Assembly (NCBI RefSeq): GCF_036199905.1
Contig: NZ_CP108109.1
Span: 7,897,475 to 7,961,474 of the forward strand
Reading direction: 5' to 3'
DNA length: 64,000 bases
Source: Streptomyces sp. NBC_00223
Lineage (GTDB): Bacteria; Actinomycetota; Actinomycetes; Streptomycetales; Streptomycetaceae
In this document: in pieces, positions 34,246 through 44,160 of the stretch
Position numbering within the stretch: the first letter of the stretch is position 1
How the letters are laid out: each line of letters starts with the position of its first letter
Notes under the pieces: generated by a model
Seen by the model: only the letters and a program-made list of their open reading frames with translations
What the model was told of the DNA's origin: nothing
Database searches by the model: none
Made by a program: the position numbers and the translations under genes

Positions 34246-34277
34246 CGATCCACCCACGACCGGAAGGAAGCCGCACG

Positions 34278-36071
34278 ATGGCGGACAACCGCCCAGGCGT
34301 CGTACGCGAGGCCGGGCCGGCGAGCGGGGCGGCGACGGCCACGGAAGAACGCCCCGCCCCCGTGGAACCCGGCACCCGCCGCAAGCGGCAGGCGCCTCCC
34401 GCGGGCCGGGGCCGCGACCGGCGTACGGCACTGCTGCTGCTCGCCCCCAGCCTGGTACTGCTGATCGCGGTGTTCGCCTTCGCGATGGAGTCGCTGGTCG
34501 AGTACTCCACCCAGAAGTACCAGCCCGGCGGTGTCAACACCCGCAACACCCTGGCGTCGTGGACGAAGGTCCTCGACAGTTCCTACTACTGGTCGGTGAT
34601 CTGGCAGACCGTGCTGGTCGGTCTGCTGGTCACCGCGATCACCGCGGTCGTCGGCTATCTGACCGCCCTGGCGCTGCACCACACCAAACGGACCGGCTGG
34701 CGCAACGCCGGATACGCGGTGGTCTTCTCCTCGCTGGTCTTCTCCGGCATCGCGAGTGTCTACGCCTGGCAACTGCTGCTCGGCCAGGAGGGGTTCCTCA
34801 ACTCCGCGCTCGGGGTGTTCGGGGTCGGTCCCGTGCACCTGCTCTACGAGCGCACCGCCGTCGTCATCGCCCTGGTGCACACCCTGCTGCCGCTGATGGT
34901 CCTGCCGATCAGCAGCACCTTCCGGCAGATCGACGGCACACTCGCCGAGGCCGCCGACGACTTCGGCGCGTCGCGCTGGCGCACCTTCCGCACCATCACG
35001 CTGCCGCTGAGTGCCCCGGGACTCATCGCCGGCTGCCAGCTCACCTTCGCCCTGACCATCTCCAGCTTCACCGCCCCGAGCCTGCTGGGCGGCGGACGGG
35101 TCGCGATGCTCTCCACCAGCATCTACTCGCTGGTCGGCACCACGGACTATCCGGGCGCCTCGGTCTGCGCCCTGGTACTGCTGATCCTGGCGCTGGTGTC
35201 CACCGGGGTGTTCGTACTCATCCAGCGCCGCTTCGCCGAAGCCGACCAGGGCGGCGTCACCATCAGCCCGTCGCCGCCCAGGGGCATCCGCGGCCTGGGG
35301 GTGTGGATGGCCGTCGTCTACGTCTTCCAGCTGCTGCCCGCCGCGATCGTCGTGATCAGCTCGCTGTCCTCGGTCTCCTACGGGGTGTGGCCGCCGCCCG
35401 GGTTCTCCACCCGGTGGTACACCAACCTCTACCACCAGGACGGAGTCATGGACGCCTTCGTCGGCAGCCTGTGGATCGGCGTCCTGGTGGCCGTGCTCGC
35501 CGTACTGCTCGGGACGGCCGGGGCGGTGGCCCTGGTGCGGTACCGCTTCCGAGGCAGCGGACTGGTCCAGTCGGTGCTGTTCTCACCCGTCGTGGTGCCC
35601 AAGATCGCCTTCGGTTTCGCGGTGTTCATGCTGCTGGCCCGCTCCGGCCTGTCCTCCGGCCGGTGGGCGGTGGTCCTCGCGCACACGGTGGCCACCGTGC
35701 CGTTCGTGATCGTCCTGCTGACCGCGGCCCTGGCACGGGCCGACCGCACGCTCGACTACGCGGCGATCGACCTCGGGGCCCCGCCCTTCCGGGCGTTCCT
35801 GCGCGCGACCCTGCCGCAGATCGCCCCCGCCATGCTGATCAGCGGAGTCTTCGCCTTCCTGGTGAGCTTCAACGAGATCGACCTGTCGATCTTCCTGCTC
35901 AGCAGCGACCAGCAGACCCTGCCGGTGTGGATGTACAGCTACCTCAACAACTACCAGGACCCGACACCCGCGGCCCTGTCCACGATCATGACGACGCTCT
36001 CGATCGTCGTCGTCGCACTGGGCGCGCTGCTCCTGCGGATCTTCCAGCGGGGACGCCGGCTCGCGCTCTGA
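34278..36071 (+). CDS. fused ABC importer permease (PotB-PotC-like)
   Basis: 597 residues, about twice the length of one permease. Two halves each with about six membrane segments carry their own EAA loop: EAADDFGASRWRTFRTI in the first and YAAIDLGAPPFRAFLRA in the second. So the PotB and PotC counterparts are joined in one chain, as in FbpB-type iron permeases. The first ~55 residues are a charged Pro-rich cytoplasmic extension. The ATG at 34278 has GGAAGGAAG upstream. Confidence 0.9.
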   Translation: MADNRPGVVREAGPASGAATATEERPAPVEPGTRRKRQAPPAGRGRDRRTALLLLAPSLVLLIAVFAFAMESLVEYSTQKYQPGGVNTRNTLASWTKVLDSSYYWSVIWQTVLVGLLVTAITAVVGYLTALALHHTKRTGWRNAGYAVVFSSLVFSGIASVYAWQLLLGQEGFLNSALGVFGVGPVHLLYERTAVVIALVHTLLPLMVLPISSTFRQIDGTLAEAADDFGASRWRTFRTITLPLSAPGLIAGCQLTFALTISSFTAPSLLGGGRVAMLSTSIYSLVGTTDYPGASVCALVLLILALVSTGVFVLIQRRFAEADQGGVTISPSPPRGIRGLGVWMAVVYVFQLLPAAIVVISSLSSVSYGVWPPPGFSTRWYTNLYHQDGVMDAFVGSLWIGVLVAVLAVLLGTAGAVALVRYRFRGSGLVQSVLFSPVVVPKIAFGFAVFMLLARSGLSSGRWAVVLAHTVATVPFVIVLLTAALARADRTLDYAAIDLGAPPFRAFLRATLPQIAPAMLISGVFAFLVSFNEIDLSIFLLSSDQQTLPVWMYSYLNNYQDPTPAALSTIMTTLSIVVVALGALLLRIFQRGRRLAL

Positions 36072-36117
36072 GCGCCCGCCGCCCCCGTATCCGCACCCTT
36101 AGGAGGGAGACCACCCG

Positions 36118-37695
36118 ATGGCCGAGCTGTTCCCGCGGCTGCGTCACGTCTGCGACCTGGACGCCGCCTATATGCGCGAGTACTCAGGACTGCACGACGA
36201 GTACGACGGTACCGTCGTCGACCTGTCGCCGGCCGGGGTGACCACCGCGCTGGCCGCGCTCGGCGGTCCCGTGCTGGACGACCCGCACGACGAGGCGCAA
36301 CTGGCGGCCACCGAGAACGCCATGCGGACCCGGTTCGGCCGTCTGCGCCAGCACCGCTGGGACCCCTGGGTGCACATCGAGGCGCTCGACCTGTCGCCGT
36401 ACGACCGCCCCTACACCGACGCCGGTGCGCGCGAGGACGCCAGGCGCCGCCATCTGCGGCTGTGGCCGGACACCGTGGACAACGCGCTGGAGGCACTCGA
36501 CGAGCTGTCGTCCCCCGTCGCCAGCATGTTCCTGCCCGCCGCGCGGGGGATGGCCGCCGAGATCCGCCCCGACGACGGGGAGGACGGGCGGCGGGCGCTG
36601 GCCGCGCTGGAACGGCTGACCGCCCACCTCGAACGAGCGGCCCGGGACGGCGACCCGGCCCCGAGCCTGGGCCGCGCGGACCTCACCGCGCTGCTCGGCT
36701 GCGAGGACCGGGTCGACGTCGACCTCGACGAACTGGCCGCCATGGCCGACTCGGAGTACGCCCGGATGCGGGACGTCCTCGACGACGCCGCCGCCCGCCT
36801 CGACCCTGATGGCGACGCCGACCCGGCCGAACGGACCCGGCGGCTGAGCGCGCGGGTACGGGCCGACCACGGCGACTTCCCACGGATCCTGGCCGACACC
36901 CAGGCACAGGTGGCCCTGGCCGCAAGCTTCGTCCGCGAGCGCGAACTCGTGCCCACCGTGGACGACGCGTGCCTGGTGGAGCCCTCGCCGCCGGCCCGCA
37001 GCTGGGCGCCCGGCCGGGTCAGCTGGACCGCGCCGTGGGAGACGCAGGGCCACTCGCTGTTCCATGTGACCGGGCCCGCCGCGCACTGGTCCCCCGACGA
37101 CCACCGCGCCTGGCTGTCCCGTTTCAACCGGCCCGCGATGGCCGTGATGGCCGTCCACGAGATCGGCCCCGGGCACTGCAGCCACGCCCTGATGATGGGT
37201 CAGGTCGCCCGGCCCGTCCGCAGGACACTGTGGTCCGAGCTGTTCTTCGAGGGCTGGGCCCACTACGCCGAGGAGATGATGTGGGAGGAGGGCTACCAGG
37301 ACGACAGCCCCCTCTACCAGTTCGGCATGGCCCAGGAAGCCATGATGCGGGCCGTCCGCGTCCAGGCGGCCCTCGGCATCCACACCGGCGCCCTCACCGT
37401 CGCCGACGCCGTCGCCCTCTTCGAGAACAAGGCCTTCCTGGCCGGCCCCGCCGCACGGGCGGAGGCGCTGCGCGGCGTCTGGGAGCCGACGTACATCCGC
37501 TACACCTGGGGCAAGGTGCTCATGCGGCGGCTGCGCGAGCAGGCGAAGGCCGCCTGGGGGAGTGACTTCGGCCTGCCGCGCTTCCACCGCGAGCTGATGG
37601 CCTTCGGCTCCCCGCCGGTCGGCCTGGTGGCGGATGCCATGGGCATCGGCCCCGCGCCGGCGCGGCGGCCCGGCCCGGGAAGCGGGCGGATATGA
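36118..37695 (+). CDS. DUF885 family protein, probable metallohydrolase
   Basis: 525 residues. The metal-site-like motif VHEIGPGHCSHALM followed by EGWAHYAEEMM (Glu) matches DUF885 proteins, which resemble HExxH-type peptidases though the spacing is HExxxGH. It has no signal peptide, so it acts in the cytoplasm. Its place between the importer and gamma-glutamyltransferase genes suggests it cleaves the imported compound. The stop overlaps the next start (ATGA). Confidence 0.82.
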   Translation: MAELFPRLRHVCDLDAAYMREYSGLHDEYDGTVVDLSPAGVTTALAALGGPVLDDPHDEAQLAATENAMRTRFGRLRQHRWDPWVHIEALDLSPYDRPYTDAGAREDARRRHLRLWPDTVDNALEALDELSSPVASMFLPAARGMAAEIRPDDGEDGRRALAALERLTAHLERAARDGDPAPSLGRADLTALLGCEDRVDVDLDELAAMADSEYARMRDVLDDAAARLDPDGDADPAERTRRLSARVRADHGDFPRILADTQAQVALAASFVRERELVPTVDDACLVEPSPPARSWAPGRVSWTAPWETQGHSLFHVTGPAAHWSPDDHRAWLSRFNRPAMAVMAVHEIGPGHCSHALMMGQVARPVRRTLWSELFFEGWAHYAEEMMWEEGYQDDSPLYQFGMAQEAMMRAVRVQAALGIHTGALTVADAVALFENKAFLAGPAARAEALRGVWEPTYIRYTWGKVLMRRLREQAKAAWGSDFGLPRFHRELMAFGSPPVGLVADAMGIGPAPARRPGPGSGRI

Positions 37696-39338
37696 CGGCC
37701 GGTCAGGAACCCTGGCTTCCCCAGGAGTTGGAGCAGGGGCCCAAGAACACGGCACACGGCGGTACCGCCATGGTCTCGGCCATGCACCCGATGGTCGCCG
37801 ACGCGATGCTGGAGGTGCTGCGGCGCGGCGGCAACGCCATGGACGCGGTGCTCACGGCCGTACCCCTGCAAGGGGTGGTCGAACCGCAGATGACCACGCT
37901 GGCCGGCGGTATGTCGGTGCTGTACTACGACGCCGCGCTGCGCCGGTTCGACTACATCGACGGCGAACTCGACCACACCCGCGACGCCCCGCCCGTGGCC
38001 GCCACCTGGGACCACTACGCGGCGGTCGACGGCGCCCTGGGCGCCTCCTCGGGCCGGCGGGTCGGGGTGCCGGGCACCGTGGCCGGCATGCACCTGGCCA
38101 TGACCCGCCACGGCAGCGCCGCCTGGGCCGACTACTTCGCACCGGCCGTCGAGGCCGCGGCCGGCGGCTTCCCCATGTACTCCTTCCTCTACGGCGAGGC
38201 GTTCGACGCGGCCGGCCGGCTCTCCGCCCACCCCTCGGGCCGCGCGGAGTTTCTGCCGGACGGCCATGTACCGCCGGTGGGACAGCGCGTGGTCCGCCCG
38301 GCGCTGGCCGAAACGATGCGCCGGATCGCCGCCGAAGGCCCCGACCACGTCTACCGCGGCCCCTGGGCCGAGCGGTTCGTGTCCGCCGTACGGGACACCG
38401 GCGGCACCGTGACCGCCCGCGACCTGGCCGACTACTCCGCACGCGCGCTGGAACCCGTCCGGAGCGGCTACCGGGGCCACGAGATCATCGGCGCCCCGCC
38501 CCCGTCGACCGCGGGCGTGCTGATCTCGCTCGTCCTGGGCGTCCTGGAGCACTTCGACCTGCCGGCCCTGGGCCACTACACGCGTGAGCCGGAGGCGCTG
38601 GAGGTGCTGCGGCGCGCGACGGCCTTCGCCGAGTTCTTCACCGAGCGGTTCGTGAAGGACCCGCTATCCTACCACGTGCCCGTCGACGAACTGCTGTCGC
38701 CCGACTTCACGGCGTCGCTGGCCGCGCTGATCCGCGGGAACACCAGGCGCGGCCCGGTGCCCGCGGACAGCCGTCCGGTCCGCCCGCCCGGGCAGCCGCA
38801 CACGAACAACACCGACCATGTCGTCGCGGTCGACGGCGCCGGCAACATGGCGTCCCTGACCCACAGCGTCTACGGCACCACCTTCGGCACCGGACTGGTG
38901 GTCGACGGCGTCCACGTCAACAGCGGCAACAGCTTCCCGGGAACCGGCAGCGGCGAAGGGCGCCGCGTCGTGTCGCCCTTCCCGCCCACGATGGTGGCCC
39001 GCGACGGGGTACCCCACCTCGCCCTGGGCTCACCGGGCCTGTCCGCGCGCGCCACCGCGATCGTGCTGGCCAACCACCTCGGCTACGGCCTCGGCCTGCC
39101 CGAGGCGATCGACGCCCCGCGCTTCCAAGGCGCCCAGAGCGACCAGCCGTTGACCGTCGAGGCCCGCCTCGACCCGCGCGTCCTGGACGCGCTCACCGCA
39201 CGCTACGGCGCGGACGTACGGCTCACCACCCCGTACTTCTGGCACTTCGGGTCGGTCCACGCGGTGGAGGTCGACACGGACGGTAACCGGCGCGGATACT
39301 GCGACCCGCGGCGCCCGGGGCGGGCGGCGGGATGGTGA
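37692..39338 (+). CDS. ggt: gamma-glutamyltransferase family protein
   Basis: 548 residues, an N-terminal nucleophile hydrolase. The autoprocessing Thr is in HTNNTDHVVAVDGAGNMASL, with SPFPPTMVARDG and AIDAPRFQ downstream. Members cleave gamma-glutamyl amides or, in related acylases, other amides. No signal peptide is visible, so unlike classical secreted GGT it seems cytoplasmic. Coupled to the DUF885 gene. Confidence 0.88.
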   Translation: MTAGQEPWLPQELEQGPKNTAHGGTAMVSAMHPMVADAMLEVLRRGGNAMDAVLTAVPLQGVVEPQMTTLAGGMSVLYYDAALRRFDYIDGELDHTRDAPPVAATWDHYAAVDGALGASSGRRVGVPGTVAGMHLAMTRHGSAAWADYFAPAVEAAAGGFPMYSFLYGEAFDAAGRLSAHPSGRAEFLPDGHVPPVGQRVVRPALAETMRRIAAEGPDHVYRGPWAERFVSAVRDTGGTVTARDLADYSARALEPVRSGYRGHEIIGAPPPSTAGVLISLVLGVLEHFDLPALGHYTREPEALEVLRRATAFAEFFTERFVKDPLSYHVPVDELLSPDFTASLAALIRGNTRRGPVPADSRPVRPPGQPHTNNTDHVVAVDGAGNMASLTHSVYGTTFGTGLVVDGVHVNSGNSFPGTGSGEGRRVVSPFPPTMVARDGVPHLALGSPGLSARATAIVLANHLGYGLGLPEAIDAPRFQGAQSDQPLTVEARLDPRVLDALTARYGADVRLTTPYFWHFGSVHAVEVDTDGNRRGYCDPRRPGRAAGW

Positions 39339-39401
39339 CCGCTCCGCCCGGAACACCGCGGCACACCACCATCACGGGACGACAGGAGAGGGACACCACC
39401 C

Positions 39402-40181
39402 ATGGCAGAGGGCACCGGGGGCCGCAGACCGGCCGCCAGCGAGAACACCAAGTCACCCAGCTACATGGGGCGCATCCTCAACCTGCTGGAACTGTCGGTC
39501 ATCTCCGACGGGGCGCCGCTGACCCTGAGCGAACTGGCGGCGGCGGCCGACGCGCCGCTGTCCACCGTGTCCCGGCTGACGGCCCAGCTCGTCACCTGGG
39601 GATTCCTCCACGAGACCGCCGCACACCGCTTCGTGCCCGGCCGGCGGCTGGCCGTCATGGCCTTCGCGGTCAGCGAGCACCTCTACAGCAACGACCGCCT
39701 CCAGCAGGCCACCCGGCTGCTCACCGGCATCACCGGTGAGAGCACGACGGCCGGACGCATCGTCGGGAACAGCATGTTCATCATCGCGCGCACCGAGTCC
39801 GAACAGCCGCTGCGCGCGGTGAACCGGGTCGGCGAACTCATCCCGCCGGACCGTTCCGCGCTCGGCAAGGCGATCATGTCGCGGCTGCCGCGCTCCCGTC
39901 AGCTCGCGCTGCTGCGCGGCGCGGACGTCGAGGACCCCGAGGGAACGCTGGAGAAGATGCAGCCCGAGCTGGACGAGGCACGCCGGCTCGGCTACGCGGT
40001 CGACGAGGAGACCTACAGCGTGGGCCTGCGCTGCCGGGCCACCGCCGTCACCGGCCCGGACGGCGTGGCGGTGGCCGGACTGTCCATCAGCGGGCCCTCC
40101 GCCCGATTCACCCACGACATCGCCGAGAGCGCCGTTCCCGCCCTGCGCCGGGAGGCCGCGGCCATCGGCGACATGCGGTGA
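39402..40181 (+). CDS. IclR family transcriptional regulator
   Basis: 259 residues. The N-terminal winged helix-turn-helix is LTLSELAAAADAPLSTVSRL (~residues 40-60); the C-terminal effector domain includes ALGKAIMSRLP and GLRCRATAVTG. IclR proteins usually control the catabolic genes beside them in response to a pathway substrate. It sits inside the operon, so it is a good candidate for regulating the importer and hydrolase genes, possibly at the 31.7-kb promoter. Confidence 0.9.
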   Translation: MAEGTGGRRPAASENTKSPSYMGRILNLLELSVISDGAPLTLSELAAAADAPLSTVSRLTAQLVTWGFLHETAAHRFVPGRRLAVMAFAVSEHLYSNDRLQQATRLLTGITGESTTAGRIVGNSMFIIARTESEQPLRAVNRVGELIPPDRSALGKAIMSRLPRSRQLALLRGADVEDPEGTLEKMQPELDEARRLGYAVDEETYSVGLRCRATAVTGPDGVAVAGLSISGPSARFTHDIAESAVPALRREAAAIGDMR

Positions 40182-40251
40182 AGCGGCCCGGGGACGGCGT
40201 TCCCCGGCCCGCCGCACCGGCACCATCACCATCACCGAGGAGACACAGCAC

Positions 40252-41241
40252 ATGAGCGACACCGCAGCCACCGCCGACACCACCGTTGTGCGGCCGGGCC
40301 ACACCGTCGAGACCGTTCCGGTCACCCGGATCGACAACGGACACGACCTCGCACTGACCGTCCACCGTCTGACCGGCGCCCGGCCCGGCCCCACCCTGGT
40401 CGCCTTCGGCGGTATCCACGGCGACGAGGCGATGGGCCCGGAGGAGGTACGCCGACTGGTCTCCTCGGTCGACCCCGCCGAGCTGTCGGGCACCATCGTG
40501 GCCGTGCCGGTGGCGAACCCGTACGCGTACCAGGCCATGTCCCGCTTCACCCCGCAGGACGGCCTCAACCTGAACCGTATCTTCCCCGGCGACCGCAACG
40601 GATCGGTCACCGAGCAACTGGCCGCCGTACTCGCCGAGATCATGCTCCAGGCGGACTACTTCGTCGACTTCCACTCCAGCGGCCTGTACTCCACCGTGGA
40701 GTACTCCTACATCGTGGACAACGGCCGCGAGATGGCCACCTCCTTCGGCGCCCCTCTGCTCTACCACCACGAGCAGTACGAGGGCACCTCGAACGCGTGG
40801 GCCATCAAGAACGGCATCTCCTCGACCGTGTGCGAACTCGGCGGCGGCGGGCAGCTGACGGACGCCTTCCTCGCCAAGGCCGTACGCCAGGGACGCAACA
40901 TGCTCAAGGCCATCGGCATGCTGGAAGGCGAGGCGGAGAGCCCCGCCGTGCCGCAGACCGTGATGACCGAACTCGTCACCCTGCGCCCGACCCGGGGCGG
41001 CGCGATGATCTCCTACTTCACCCCCGACCGGCTCGGCGAGGTGATCAAGGGCGGGACCGTCATCGGCGAGGTCGTGGACCCGTACACCTTCCGGACGCTG
41101 GAGCAGCTGGTGGCGCCCTACGAGTCCAGCATTCTGGTGCTCACCCGCGAGAGCTACACCCGTACCGCGCCGGGCGACTACGGCTTCATGGTCGGCAACG
41201 CGGCGACCACGACCACCGTGGACGAGCTGTTCGGCGCCTGA
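40252..41241 (+). CDS. succinylglutamate desuccinylase/aspartoacylase-like deacylase
   Basis: 329 residues, zinc-dependent M14-like fold. Zinc ligands are in GGIHGDEAMGPEE (His, Glu) and VDFHSSGLYS (His); LNLNRIFPGD gives the substrate Arg. Members remove acyl groups from N-acyl amino acids or diamines. In this operon it probably deacylates the imported compound or an intermediate. Confidence 0.88.
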   Translation: MSDTAATADTTVVRPGHTVETVPVTRIDNGHDLALTVHRLTGARPGPTLVAFGGIHGDEAMGPEEVRRLVSSVDPAELSGTIVAVPVANPYAYQAMSRFTPQDGLNLNRIFPGDRNGSVTEQLAAVLAEIMLQADYFVDFHSSGLYSTVEYSYIVDNGREMATSFGAPLLYHHEQYEGTSNAWAIKNGISSTVCELGGGGQLTDAFLAKAVRQGRNMLKAIGMLEGEAESPAVPQTVMTELVTLRPTRGGAMISYFTPDRLGEVIKGGTVIGEVVDPYTFRTLEQLVAPYESSILVLTRESYTRTAPGDYGFMVGNAATTTTVDELFGA

Positions 41242-41284
41242 GCACGGGGCGGACGGCGGGCGGAGCGAGGAGCGGCGTACAGCG

Positions 41285-42499
41285 ATGGACATCAGGCATG
41301 TGCACGTAGTGGACCCCGAGGGCGAACGGGTGCTCCAGGACCGGAGGATCACTCTCGACGGCGACCGGATCACCGCGGTGACGGCCGACACTCCCGGGCC
41401 GGCGGCGCCGGGCGATCTCGACGGCACCGGGCTGTACGCGGTACCCGGGTTCATCGACTGCCACGTGCACGTCACCTCGGTGTCGGCCGACGAGTGGGCC
41501 GACACCGGGATGGCCGCGAGCTATGTCACCGCGCACGCGCTGCGGGAACTGCGGGCGATGCTGGAGCGCGGTTTCACCACGGTCCGGGACGCCGGCGGCG
41601 CGGACGCCGGGCTCGCCGACGCCCTCGACGAAGGGATCGCGCCCGGCCCCCGGCTGTACGTGTGCGGCCGGGCGCTGTCCCAGACCGGCGGCCACGGCGA
41701 CCTGCGCCCGCGCGGCCGCCACCACGCCGACGACCACCCGGCCGTGCCCGGCATCGGCCGGGTCGTCGACGGCGCCGACGCGCTGCGCACCGCGGTGCGC
41801 GAAGGGGTACGGTCCGGGGCGTCGTTCGTCAAACTGATGCTGTCGGGCGGGATCTCCAGCCCGACCGACCGGATCGACACCCCGCAGTACAGCGAGGACG
41901 AGATCCGCGCCGCGGTCGACGAGGCCCGGCGGGCGGGCGTGTACTGCGCCGGGCACGCCTACACACCGCAGGCGGTGGCACGCGCGCTGCGGCTGGGCGT
42001 GCGCACGATCGAACACGGCAATCTGATCGGTCCGCCCGAGGCGCGGCTGTTCGCCGAGTACGACGCCTATTACGTGCCCACGCTGGTGACGTACACGGTG
42101 CTGGCGGACGAGGGCCCGGGGTACGGGCTCCCGCCGGTGAGCGTCGCCAAGGTCGCGGCGGTCCGCGACAGCGGCCTGGCCGCGCTGGGCCACGCCCACG
42201 CGGCGGGCGCCGCGATCGCCTTCGGCACCGACCTGCTGGGCCGGATGCACGTCCACCAGTCCGCGGAGTTCGCGCTGCGGGCCCGGGCGCAGCCGGGCTG
42301 GGCGGTGCTGCGCAGCGCCACCACCACCGGGGCGCGGCTGCTGGGCGCTGACGGCGAGCTGGGCGTCATCGCCGCCGGCGCCCGCGCCGACGTCGTCCTG
42401 ACCCGTCACAACCCCGGTACGCACATCGGGCTGCTGGCGGATCCGCGGGCCGAGGTCGCCGCCGTCATCTCGCGGGGGCGCCTGGCGATACGGCGCTAG
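41285..42499 (+). CDS. metal-dependent amidohydrolase (imidazolonepropionase/prolidase-like)
   Basis: 404 residues. The HxH metal motif is in FIDCHVHVTS, the carboxylated-Lys position in SFVKLMLSGG, His ligands in YCAGHAYT and TIEHGNLIG, and the last Asp in FGTDLLGR. This set matches the subgroup that hydrolyses N-acyl amino acids and peptides such as Xaa-Arg/Lys/Pro carboxypeptidases. It fits the theme of stepwise amide hydrolysis in this operon. Confidence 0.88.
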   Translation: MDIRHVHVVDPEGERVLQDRRITLDGDRITAVTADTPGPAAPGDLDGTGLYAVPGFIDCHVHVTSVSADEWADTGMAASYVTAHALRELRAMLERGFTTVRDAGGADAGLADALDEGIAPGPRLYVCGRALSQTGGHGDLRPRGRHHADDHPAVPGIGRVVDGADALRTAVREGVRSGASFVKLMLSGGISSPTDRIDTPQYSEDEIRAAVDEARRAGVYCAGHAYTPQAVARALRLGVRTIEHGNLIGPPEARLFAEYDAYYVPTLVTYTVLADEGPGYGLPPVSVAKVAAVRDSGLAALGHAHAAGAAIAFGTDLLGRMHVHQSAEFALRARAQPGWAVLRSATTTGARLLGADGELGVIAAGARADVVLTRHNPGTHIGLLADPRAEVAAVISRGRLAIRR

Positions 42500-42590
42500 A
42501 GCGTGATGCCGATGCCCGCGGGGCCTGGCGCGGGGCGGGTCCACGTGGCCCGCGTGGCCGGAGCCGCCGGGCGGGCCGTCCGGGCGGGGG

Positions 42591-42680
42591 CGGTCCGTGT
42601 GCGGTGGCCCGTGTGCGGTGGCCCGTATACGGGTGGTCCGTATACGGGTGGTCCGTGCGCGGGCGGTCCGCCGTGCGGTG
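42591..42680. repeat. tandem array of ~15-base units
   Basis: Five to six units of 14-16 bases, built on CGGTGGCCCGTGTG / CGGGTGGTCCGTATA, follow each other in the gap before the aldo/keto reductase gene. Two units contain the 10-base palindrome CCGTATACGG. The rest of the gap 42500-42849 is GC-rich spacer with no gene. The array may bind a protein or vary in copy number. Confidence 0.6.
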
Positions 42681-42849
42681 TACCGCGCCGTGCGGCGGGG
42701 GCTTCGGTCCGCTTCTTTCCGTTTCTTCCAGCCACCACACCCGCCCGACCGGCCGCCACACCCGGACCGGCGGGTTCTCCCGGGCGGCCGGTGCCGCCGC
42801 CCGGCACCGCCGGCCGCTCGGCGGCACCACCAACGAGACAGGGAAACGC

Positions 42850-43782
42850 ATGCACCACACACCTCACCGCACCAACCCGACGCGTGTGTGCGGGCGGTCG
42901 GAGATCTTCCCGGTCGGTCTGGGCGGCATGCTGCTGTCCATCGAGGGCCGCCCGGACCGCGCGCAGGCCGTGGCGACGATCCACGCCGCCCTGGACGCGG
43001 GGGTCACCCTGATCGACTCGGCCTCCGCCTATCACATAGGCGCCGACGAGGTCGGTCACAACGAGACGCTGATCGCGGACGCGCTGGAGAGCTGGGACGG
43101 CGACCCGGCGCGGATCACGGTGGCCACGAAGGCCGGGCGGGTCCGTCCCGGTGACGGGCGGTGGTTGACCGACAGCAGCCCCGACCATCTGATCCGCTCG
43201 GCCGAGGCGTCCCGCGACCGGCTCCGCGCCGACCGTATCGAGCTGTTCTTCCTGCACGCCCCGGACCCGGTGGTGCCGCTGGCGCAGTCCCTGACCGCGC
43301 TGCTCCGGCTGGTCTCGGAAGGGGTGGTCGCCACGGTGGGGGTCTCCAACGTCACCGTCGCCGAACTCGACCTGGCCCACCAGATGCTGGGTGACGCGCT
43401 CGTCGCGGTGCAGAACGAGTTCTCACCCAGCGCCGTACAGCACCGCGCGGTGCTGCGCCGTGCGGAGGAACTGGGCCTGGCGTTCACGGCCTGGCGCCCG
43501 CTGGGCACGGTCGGCGTACGGGACGACGACCTGACCGCGGTGTTCACCGAGGTCGGCCGCGCCCACGGGGCCGGCCCCCAACAGGCGGCGCTGGCGTGGC
43601 TGTTGTCCACCAGTCCGGTACTCGTCCCGATCCCCGGCACCCGCCGCCCGGAGACGATCCGCGACTCCGCCCGCGCCGCGACGCTGCGCCTGGACGATGC
43701 CGCCGTTGCGCGCTTGAACGCGGCCTGCGCTCCGGCCGGCCCCGGGGCGGCGGGGCCGGCCGTGGCGGGGCCGGTGCGCTGA
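42850..43782 (+). CDS. aldo/keto reductase
   Basis: 310 residues from MHHTPHRTN. The catalytic tetrad fits Asp and Tyr in LIDSASAYHIG, Lys in TVATKAG and His in FFLHAPDP; the NADPH-binding end is PIPGTRRPETIRDS. It reduces aldehydes or ketones, perhaps the carbonyl left after substrate breakdown. It is 350 bases after the amidohydrolase, so it could be a separate unit. The gap 43783-44160 after it is Gly/Arg-coding GC-rich spacer in which I see no gene. Confidence 0.87.
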   Translation: MHHTPHRTNPTRVCGRSEIFPVGLGGMLLSIEGRPDRAQAVATIHAALDAGVTLIDSASAYHIGADEVGHNETLIADALESWDGDPARITVATKAGRVRPGDGRWLTDSSPDHLIRSAEASRDRLRADRIELFFLHAPDPVVPLAQSLTALLRLVSEGVVATVGVSNVTVAELDLAHQMLGDALVAVQNEFSPSAVQHRAVLRRAEELGLAFTAWRPLGTVGVRDDDLTAVFTEVGRAHGAGPQQAALAWLLSTSPVLVPIPGTRRPETIRDSARAATLRLDDAAVARLNAACAPAGPGAAGPAVAGPVR

Positions 43783-44160
43783 CCGCGTTGTCCGGCGTGC
43801 GAGGGGGGAGCGTGCCGCCGGGCCGCCGGGGGCGGGTCGCCGGGCCGGGGCCTGGTGTGGGTGTACTGGTGCGGGCGTGGCTTGTACGGCGGCGTGAATC
43901 GCGGGCGGGTCGGCTTGGAGCGGCTGTGGCGGGCGGTGGCGGGCGGTGGTGAGGGTTGGCGCCGGCCGGGGTCGCCGGCCGGCGGCTGGACGGACGGGAC
44001 ACGGAGTATCACGCGGCCGAAGCGGGCGCACCGCCCGAACCGCGAACCGAGTCCGCGGGGCCGGCCGGGCCGGTACCCGGGCGCGGGCCGAGGGGCGCGT
44101 CGCCGGCTGAGGATCTTCCCTTCCGGCCTCTGGGCACGTCTCCGGGGCCGGGGCCCGAGG

